Shown here one piece after another: positions 57,609-64,000 of a DNA stretch of 64,000 bases. Below the pieces are notes generated by a model, which saw nothing but the letters and a program-made list of their open reading frames with translations, was not told the origin of the DNA and ran no database searches. The stretch's first letter is position 1. Each line of letters begins with the position of its first letter. A program made the translations under genes and the position numbers. Source of the stretch: JAKRSE01 sp943369295 (GTDB taxonomy: Bacteria; Armatimonadota; Fimbriimonadia; Fimbriimonadales; Fimbriimonadaceae); contig CALRMU020000001.1 in NCBI GenBank assembly GCA_943369295.1, positions 620,001 to 684,000 of the forward strand, in the 5' to 3' direction.

Positions 57609-59663
57609 ATGTCCCGACGAATTGAGCGTGGTACGTCCTTGATCGAGGTTTTGACCGTAATCGTGGTCTTTCTCGTCGGGATTCTGGCCCTGATGCAGGC
57701 TTTCCCAAGCGGGCTCGCCCTGCTTCGGGCAACGCGCAGCAACACCTTGGCTTCCAGTCTCGCCAGAGCAGAAATGCAGCGGCTTCAGACGGCTAGCGAA
57801 GCTCTGCCCGACATGATTGTTCCCGGTTTCTTTCTGGGAGGCGGCGCAGTGTTTGAGATCAACCCGGGTCACCCCTGGAATGGCCTCATGCCTGTCGCTG
57901 ATTCATCTACAGGCGGAGAACTGAACATGGATGGCGACGTGATCGTCGGCGGATCATCCATCGGAAAGTGGGACAAGGTCAGTGGTGCGAATCACTACAA
58001 CCGAGTCATTGGTGAAGGAAGCGTTGTTCCTGCTCCCCGTCCAATCGGAGCAATGACTGGCGGCCTTATGCACCTGCAGTTCTCACCCGTTTACTACAGT
58101 CGATCTGTGGCAACAGGTGTCGGACAGCCAGGCATTCTCACCGCCTATGCCAATGATCTCATTCGACGTTGGGGCAACCCCGAAGTCAACCGTCCCAACC
58201 CGGGCCGAAGAGGCAGAGACAGTGTCTTTTTTGTCGTGGATTCCGAAGCTGATTCGCCACTCTTCCCTGGCGAAGATCAGGTGTGGGTGCCAATTCAGCG
58301 AGATACGGCAGGCAGCCCCTACCTCACCAGCCTGAGGCTCAGTTTCACTTTTACCTACCAGGCCAGCACCAACTTCAGCCAGCACGATGTTGTCATCAAC
58401 ATCGATCCCGCCACGGTGCCTGCGACGGTAATGACCAGCAATGGACTGTGGCAGGTAATCAACCTGCGAGAGCTGATTGCTCAGCCCGGCGAATACTCAT
58501 CGACTGGATTTGATGCAGCAAGCTTCATCTCTGCCGATCTTGGATCTGTCCGTGTGCAGAGGGCTTACACAGAGCTTCCTCTCAGTCAGCCGTTCCAAGA
58601 TGGCAACCCCTATCAGTTCAAGGTTCTGAACGACGAAGTCGGATCGCTTCTCTTCAATCCCTCTGCTTCACGAGTGAAGACGGAATCGATTGTCGGAGGA
58701 GATTTGGTGCCCCTTCAGGCTCGTGTTGACTACACGGTCCTCGATTGGAGGATCATCAAAGATGGCTTCCGTGTTCCTCCTGCCTCGGGCAACTCTGTCG
58801 TGCGACTTCAGCTTCAGGGCTTGAAGTCAGACAGCAGCGACGCTGCCGACGGAAGGCGTTTCGGTGGACTCGGATTCCTCTTCCCGAATGGCAACAACAC
58901 AGTTTCTGGCAGCGACTTCGCTGTTCTGGATGAGCAGACTGGCGGAATCATTCTTGGCAACACTCCCGGTGGAATCTACAACTCTTACTTTGTCGAGAAG
59001 AGGGGTGGAAGCATCACTTTTGTTGATCAAGACCCGGCGGCTGGAATTCAGGCTTACTTGACTGTCATTCAGCCAGACGGAGCCTGGAGCGCACCCCAGT
59101 TGGTGACAGTGGATGGCCGCGCAGTAAAAACCTATTACATGGTTCAAGGCGAATGGGCAGTCCAGACTCATAAGGCAGCACGAAGCTACAGAGTCGCACC
59201 TGGCGTCGGTCCCTCCGGACTCTCTGCTGGTGAGGTCTTCGTTGGGCAGACTCAGCTTGCCGACGGAACATTGTTCGGCGATCCTAACATTCTCTATTTC
59301 CCTCTCTCCGATCTTGGTCATCGTGTGGTGATCAGTGAACTGAGAGCGAATGGTGCCGGCGGCTTTAGTGTCGTACGCGACCAAGAGTTCCATATCAACA
59401 TCACTCGTCCCCTGGGAGGCGTTCTTCACGCCGCCATCAATGTTGCGCCTAAGATTCCTGGCTCAACCTTGTCATGGCAGCAGGTTGGCTACCCAGTCAA
59501 GGGCGTACGAGGCGCATCGGTCAGAGTCAGGGTTCTTTACAACCCCGAAAGGTTCAGCCTTCTGCCCGACGCAAGAGACAACTTTAACCAGCTTGAAAGG
59601 TGGATGAGAGACACTCGCACCATTGAAGCTGAAGGATTCCTGGCATCAGGAGCACGCAAGTGA
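57609..59663 (+). CDS. Giant prepilin-like protein, PilV/GspI position
   Basis: From ATG 57609 the protein has 684 residues. The signal is SRRIERG/TSLIEVLTVIVVFLVGILAL, with Gly at -1 and Glu at +5, followed by the PilV-like helix LLRATRSNTLASSLARAEMQRLQ. The exported domain (about 640 residues) is beta-rich, with many Ser/Thr/Gly strands and no domain I recognise. It shows alternating strands such as LRLSFTFTYQASTNF. Normal PilV/GspI are 120-200 residues, so this is roughly four times larger. The stop overlaps the next start (GTGA). It is the second gene of the pilD-led set. Confidence 0.8.
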   Translation: MSRRIERGTSLIEVLTVIVVFLVGILALMQAFPSGLALLRATRSNTLASSLARAEMQRLQTASEALPDMIVPGFFLGGGAVFEINPGHPWNGLMPVADSSTGGELNMDGDVIVGGSSIGKWDKVSGANHYNRVIGEGSVVPAPRPIGAMTGGLMHLQFSPVYYSRSVATGVGQPGILTAYANDLIRRWGNPEVNRPNPGRRGRDSVFFVVDSEADSPLFPGEDQVWVPIQRDTAGSPYLTSLRLSFTFTYQASTNFSQHDVVINIDPATVPATVMTSNGLWQVINLRELIAQPGEYSSTGFDAASFISADLGSVRVQRAYTELPLSQPFQDGNPYQFKVLNDEVGSLLFNPSASRVKTESIVGGDLVPLQARVDYTVLDWRIIKDGFRVPPASGNSVVRLQLQGLKSDSSDAADGRRFGGLGFLFPNGNNTVSGSDFAVLDEQTGGIILGNTPGGIYNSYFVEKRGGSITFVDQDPAAGIQAYLTVIQPDGAWSAPQLVTVDGRAVKTYYMVQGEWAVQTHKAARSYRVAPGVGPSGLSAGEVFVGQTQLADGTLFGDPNILYFPLSDLGHRVVISELRANGAGGFSVVRDQEFHINITRPLGGVLHAAINVAPKIPGSTLSWQQVGYPVKGVRGASVRVRVLYNPERFSLLPDARDNFNQLERWMRDTRTIEAEGFLASGARK

Positions 59664-61843
59664 AGAGAAGAGCATTTACTCTGATTGAGCTGATTACCGT
59701 GATGGCGGTTTCGGCCATCCTCCTGACTCTCATCACGATTCCGGTCGTGCAGAGCTTCAACCTGACCCGAGCTTCGGAGGCTTTTGCCGCCGCGCAGAGC
59801 ACAGGCAGAATTCTGATCAGCCGGATCGAAAGAGAAGTCTCCTCAGCAGCTTCTGTCCGGCCCAACCACGGCGATGCCGGTTCAATCGTTGCGATTCTTC
59901 CCGATATCGATAACAACCGGGTTGAGATTAGGCTGCCTTACGCCAAGCTGGATTTCTTCCCACCTGCTAAAGGTGATGCCAGTCTGCGAGGACCTGGCGG
60001 CGGATTCATCAATCCCGATACGGGCAAGGTCGACCCCACCGCTGTCACTCCAATGGGTGACGCCAACCTGCCTTCTTCCCCTGGATTCTTGATGGTTCGG
60101 TACTTTATCGGACTGAAGAACCCCTTCAACCCCTACAGCAACCCTAATCTCAGACTCGCCACTTCCACCGGCGCTCCTTGGGATATCAACTTCGGCGGAG
60201 AAAACCTTTACGTTCTCTACCGCGCCGAAGTGCCGGTCTATGTGTGGGATCAGGCTTCCGGTCAGATGGTGCCCAACTCAAGGTTCTTCGCCTTGGACGC
60301 CAACAGCCAGCCGATCCTGGATGATCCCTACTTCTTTACTGTCTCATCATCCACACCAATCGCTCAGCAGAATCGCACACGAGCGTGGATGAGCGTGGCT
60401 AGGTCGGTGACCGAATCAGTTCGGTTCGATATGATCCGGCCCGAATTCAATATCACCAATCGTCGCGTCTTTTTTGATGCTGGCCTCCCCAGAGTCATGC
60501 CTCTGGTCCGATTCCAGCCTCGTCGCATGTCAAGCGAGCCAACCCAGGCTGCTTCATCGGCAACGGTCGGACAAGAAGCTGACAACGCAGCGAAGATTGG
60601 AGCCGAAACCTTTACCACAGAACTTGGCGGCTGGAGCCTGCAGGGAATCAACATTTGGCCTGCTGTTCGAGCCACTCCTTATGGTGCTGGTGAGAACTCT
60701 GCAGGCGCCCTGAGAACGGGAAGCTCGAACGACTACCTTTCGCTTCAGCAGGCTGGTGGAAACTGGTCACTGCTGGGTGTCAGCGGAGCCTCTACTTTCC
60801 CGCTGTTTAACCTGACCGCCTACAGCCAGGCCAGCGGACAGAGGCTAAACACCAATGCGCCTTATGCCTTTACGGCTGCCACCGGGTCTGCCGCTGGCGG
60901 CAGTGCAAGCAGGGTCAGCCCCTGGAACGAGCTTTTCGTTCCTATCGTCCCCAATGACAAGGCCGGCAGCGTCCGAGCCAGCTTCGACATTCGTGAAGTG
61001 GGTTCGGCAACAGCTTTGCCCTTCGCCAACAGGCTTCCTGCAACCACACCCAACTCTTTCCCCAACGCTGCTGCCAACTTGGCTGGCGGTGTCCACACCG
61101 GGCCAGATACCCCTTATCAGGTGGATGTCACTTCCGGCACTTGGGGCAGCTTCGATTGGGATGATTTCGACGAGGCAAATGTCGGGGTTAACCGGCGGTT
61201 TAACAAGCTTTGGGAACAGCTTCCCGCAGTCTTGAATACTGTCAGCAATCCTCGTGATCAGTTTGCAAAGAGGTTTATTGACCTTAGGGTTCTTAGGCAG
61301 CCAGGTGGCGAGCCAAGCCCGCTCGACCGAAGGCCAGCTCCAACCGGTTCTGGCTGGCAGAGAGCACAGATCGTTCCTGGTTCTGAAGAAGTCTTCGGAC
61401 CAGATCAGAGGCCCGGCCCTGGATACGGTCAGACGATTCGCTACACAAGAACTACTGTAAAGCCAGTGGGAGCCAACCAGTACTACATTAACTATGTAGA
61501 CCAGAAAGAGCCAGATTGGTCGATCTTCGGAATCGGTGGTGTGAGCTACGATCCCGCTGACTACAATCCAAACAACTTGGTCTCTGCTGTTCTTCAGGCG
61601 CAGTACCGAGCTGGCTACGTCGAGTTCAACTCAAAGGTCGGAGAACCCCTGCCCGCAGGGAACATCTATGTCTCCTATCGATTCCAATTTACTGAACCCA
61701 ACGATGTTGTGGCTGTGGACTACGATTCCAGCAAGCAGATTGAGTTCAGCCTAACCATTCAGACCTATCCTAACCCTGCCTTCCCGAATCCACAGACGGT
61801 GACGGTTAAGGGAGCGGCTACGGTCCGAAACTTCCTCCGCTGA
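59660..61843 (+). CDS. Giant prepilin-like protein, PilW/GspJ position
   Basis: The protein has 727 residues. The signal is MKRRA/FTLIELITVMAVSAILLTLITIPVVQSF (Glu at +5), followed by the PilW-type stem STGRILISRIEREVSSAAS. The rest is a large extracellular region rich in Asn, Gly, Pro and aromatic residues, with repeated YVSYRFQF/VEIRLPYAKL-like strands and no recognised domain. GTG start at 59660, overlapping the previous stop. Its stop overlaps the next gene's ATG (TGATG). Normal PilW/GspJ are 200-350 residues, so the exported part is about twice that or more. Confidence 0.82.
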   Translation: MKRRAFTLIELITVMAVSAILLTLITIPVVQSFNLTRASEAFAAAQSTGRILISRIEREVSSAASVRPNHGDAGSIVAILPDIDNNRVEIRLPYAKLDFFPPAKGDASLRGPGGGFINPDTGKVDPTAVTPMGDANLPSSPGFLMVRYFIGLKNPFNPYSNPNLRLATSTGAPWDINFGGENLYVLYRAEVPVYVWDQASGQMVPNSRFFALDANSQPILDDPYFFTVSSSTPIAQQNRTRAWMSVARSVTESVRFDMIRPEFNITNRRVFFDAGLPRVMPLVRFQPRRMSSEPTQAASSATVGQEADNAAKIGAETFTTELGGWSLQGINIWPAVRATPYGAGENSAGALRTGSSNDYLSLQQAGGNWSLLGVSGASTFPLFNLTAYSQASGQRLNTNAPYAFTAATGSAAGGSASRVSPWNELFVPIVPNDKAGSVRASFDIREVGSATALPFANRLPATTPNSFPNAAANLAGGVHTGPDTPYQVDVTSGTWGSFDWDDFDEANVGVNRRFNKLWEQLPAVLNTVSNPRDQFAKRFIDLRVLRQPGGEPSPLDRRPAPTGSGWQRAQIVPGSEEVFGPDQRPGPGYGQTIRYTRTTVKPVGANQYYINYVDQKEPDWSIFGIGGVSYDPADYNPNNLVSAVLQAQYRAGYVEFNSKVGEPLPAGNIYVSYRFQFTEPNDVVAVDYDSSKQIEFSLTIQTYPNPAFPNPQTVTVKGAATVRNFLR

Positions 61844-64000
61844 TGAGAAGAACGTCCATGGTCATGCCCAACAAAAAGGGATTGAACGCCGAACTGGCCC
61901 GCAGGGTCTCGGCTCGCAGAAGGGGTGATAAGGGTCAGACCCTTATCATCGCCATCCTTGTCCTCGGCGTTCTGCTTATCATTGGCTTCGCTTTTGCGGG
62001 CCTGGTTAGCAGAAACATTGCCGATGCAGGCAGGTCTCAAACCAGAACCGTGGCTTCGGATCTAGCCCAGGCAGGTCTCAACTTAGCCCATTACCAGCTG
62101 GTCAACTCATCTTTGGGTGCCGACTGGAGGCCAGAGCCAACCCCACCCCAGATTGACGGAGCTGGGTTCAGCCGCGATCCTGATGCCATCTATCTCAGGC
62201 CAGGCAGCGGATTGGTAGTTGCTCCTGACCCCAACAATCCAGGCTTTACAATGGTAGATAGAGGAGGGCCCGATCTTCGTGGACCCTACTCAAGAGAATT
62301 CACGAATCGGGGTCGACGCTTGGTTCGAGTTCGATATGAACCCAATGATCTGAATGGCTTCACCAGTGGCCAGGATGCCAGTTTGAGAAACCCTGGCAAA
62401 GCCAGAGGCATGACGATCATTGAATCAATAGGCCGCAGCGGAGTTTTGCAGACTGGAGGCAGAATTGACCCAACCAAGGCTCTTGCCACTGCTGTCCAGG
62501 TGGCCAGCTATGCTAGCCCGGCTCAGCTTCAAAGAACCTTGAGCGAAGCTCGAGGCCAGGATGCGGCTCTGATTCCTGAAACCAGAAAGATGACTGCCTT
62601 TGGATCCATTGGCATCATTGAAACTGGCCGCTTCATCACCAATAAGTACCGAACAGATCGTCCGGCTGACATCGGTTTTCCTGCTGCCGGCACCGGAGCA
62701 GGTCCCGACGCTGCTGGTTCTGGTGCGGTTCTCAGCACAACCCTCGGCAACCAGTCTGTCACCGTTCCCAGCATCATTGGTGTTGGCTACGCTGAGCCCA
62801 ACGCTGGCCGAGGCAACAACTTTACGACAGTTCCTGGCGGCGGAAGTCTTTGGTCTAACGCCAACCTGATGCTGCACGGCCAAACCCGTGTCGTCTTGAA
62901 TGCTTTCCTCGGTGAAGGCTGGAAGACGAACGGCTGGGTGCGAGCTGCAAACTCATCGAGTCAGCTGCAGATTTCTAGAATCAACTACAACGCGGCAACC
63001 GATCAGTGGGTCTCAGGCATTCAAGGAACTGCCCCTGGTGGCGCAGCCTACAGCATCGCCTCCACCCTGGCCACGCCTTTGACGCTGGATTTCAACAACC
63101 TGGATTCAGACAGCGCCATTTTCAGCACTGTCCAAGGCATGCTGCGAGACGGCAAGGAGTTTTCTGACAACGAAGGCTTCATTCGAGCCGTGCCTCGCAA
63201 AGAGCCCCCCTCGATGCAGGCAGTTGATCCCCAGACTCGCCGAAATCGCTACTACGAAATGACCCGAAACTCGGGTCGACTTGAAAATGGCCGCAGAATC
63301 GGTCAGTGGGGCTTTGGCGAAGGAGTCTATGTTGACTCCGCCGAAAGAGCCAACCTCGATTCTGAAGATGAAAGAAGAGTCCAGGGAGCTGTGCGCAGTC
63401 TGCCCAGCGACTGGCTGAACCCCAATAATCCCACCTCGCTCGGCTGGCAGGGCCCCTATTACATTCCTGTCGCTGCCTACCTGCAGCTGCTTCCTGATGG
63501 CTTCGAAATCACTCGTGATTCTAGGAGCGCGATCAGTGGCTGGAGAAACACCAATGGCAGTCAGTCAGGAGTCAACAAGGTCAGGTTCCGCATTCGAACA
63601 ATCGGAAACCAGCCTTACATCATCAATTCCATCGTGTCTCCTGCAGGCATTGCAACTCCATCAGCATCACTGCCAGATTCAGTCTTCTTGACGGAAGGCG
63701 AGCCATTCAACGGAGTCCTCTTCTTTGAAGGCGACGTGCGAACTCGAGGCGTGATTGCCACCGACGTTCAGATGACAGTTGTCTCCATGGGCACGATCTA
63801 CGTCGAAGGCAGCATTACCAAAGGCATCATCTCAGACAACGGCGGCGTGATCAACAGGCCAAGCCGATCCATGCTGATGCTGATGGCCCGCGACTATGTC
63901 GCGGTCAACACTTCCATGTTCTTCGGACCCATGGTTGGTGAGAGCCCCCGGCCCAAGGCTGGTGCTCCACTGCCAGAAGTGCCAAGCCCAGTCGAACTTG
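61843..64000 (+). CDS. Giant PilX/GspK-position protein, 3' end outside the window
   Basis: The frame starts at ATG 61843 (overlapping the previous stop) and stays open to the window end, at least 719 residues. A basic N-terminal segment (about 28 residues, RRTSMVMPNKK...ARRRGDKG) is followed by a PilX-type helix QTLIIAILVLGVLLIIGFAFAGLV without the usual Glu+5, then SRNIADAGRSQTRTVASDLAQAGLNLAHYQL, the PilX/GspK stem. Near 600-665 is a bactofilin/polymer-like run (LFFEGDVRTRGVI, VQMTVVSMGTIYVEGSITKGI) suggesting a beta-helix. The remaining body has no recognised domain. It completes an H-I-J-K order. Confidence 0.82.
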   Translation, partial: MRRTSMVMPNKKGLNAELARRVSARRRGDKGQTLIIAILVLGVLLIIGFAFAGLVSRNIADAGRSQTRTVASDLAQAGLNLAHYQLVNSSLGADWRPEPTPPQIDGAGFSRDPDAIYLRPGSGLVVAPDPNNPGFTMVDRGGPDLRGPYSREFTNRGRRLVRVRYEPNDLNGFTSGQDASLRNPGKARGMTIIESIGRSGVLQTGGRIDPTKALATAVQVASYASPAQLQRTLSEARGQDAALIPETRKMTAFGSIGIIETGRFITNKYRTDRPADIGFPAAGTGAGPDAAGSGAVLSTTLGNQSVTVPSIIGVGYAEPNAGRGNNFTTVPGGGSLWSNANLMLHGQTRVVLNAFLGEGWKTNGWVRAANSSSQLQISRINYNAATDQWVSGIQGTAPGGAAYSIASTLATPLTLDFNNLDSDSAIFSTVQGMLRDGKEFSDNEGFIRAVPRKEPPSMQAVDPQTRRNRYYEMTRNSGRLENGRRIGQWGFGEGVYVDSAERANLDSEDERRVQGAVRSLPSDWLNPNNPTSLGWQGPYYIPVAAYLQLLPDGFEITRDSRSAISGWRNTNGSQSGVNKVRFRIRTIGNQPYIINSIVSPAGIATPSASLPDSVFLTEGEPFNGVLFFEGDVRTRGVIATDVQMTVVSMGTIYVEGSITKGIISDNGGVINRPSRSMLMLMARDYVAVNTSMFFGPMVGESPRPKAGAPLPEVPSPVEL

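Overview
The window looks like a contiguous piece of a bacterial chromosome, about 55% GC, densely packed with housekeeping genes. It has no rRNA, tRNA, prophage, IS element or CRISPR that I can see. A complete LysW-dependent lysine cluster, many prepilin-type N-termini (several followed by very large exported domains), heavy use of CGA/AGA/AGG arginine codons and a solitary dnaA far from dnaN fit Armatimonadota (Fimbriimonadia-like). That placement is inference from gene content only.

Layout. 1-3484: end of a saccharopine dehydrogenase-like gene, a repeat-filled gap and argS. 3891-8317: pilB-pilT-pilC, the motor and platform of a type IV pilus. 8452-12503: a PhyH-type dioxygenase, a pseudopilin, a glycosyltransferase and a beta-barrel protein. 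13236-16073 (minus): dnaA, creatininase-family protein, unknown protein. 16336-19564: thiamine pyrophosphokinase, Na+/solute symporter, FHA protein, AlkD-like HEAT protein. 19588-22494: lone atpC, a DUF1579 protein, two poorly known proteins. 22637-25631: dCMP deaminase, WecA/MraY-like transferase, uppP, pth. 25928-31169 (minus): lysW-X-Y-Z-J-K. 31312-34416: DsbA-like protein, RibD-C reductase, FtsX-type permease and its ATPase. 34715-38747 (minus): membrane protein, GH44, GH130. 38853-43718: small membrane protein, sufC, sufD, S9 peptidase. 43778-51061 (minus): cupin, PPK2, a J-domain/TPR/membrane protein, two PilC-like platform proteins, gpsA, unknown protein. 51782-54491: rpsO, pnp. 55544-64000: prepilin peptidase followed by four prepilins in the order expected for GspH/I/J/K (FimU/PilV/PilW/PilX). 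The last is cut by the window end.

Three separated loci therefore build one or more type IV pilus or type II secretion-like machines. They hold PilB/T/C, two additional T2SSF proteins coupled to a J-domain protein, and PilD with four minor-pilin-like proteins of which three are unusually large. The most unexpected non-coding feature is a set of at least six short palindromic repeat families, shuffled as modules in the gaps between genes. They occur in five of the seven convergent gaps, in one divergent gap (51062-51781) and in one tandem gap (54550-55543). I see no copy inside a gene.

Several genes carry departures at normally conserved catalytic positions: ArgRS HIGH motif, the WecA-like third aspartate, PilB zinc cysteines and the DnaA P-loop. 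One permease appears to start at AUC.
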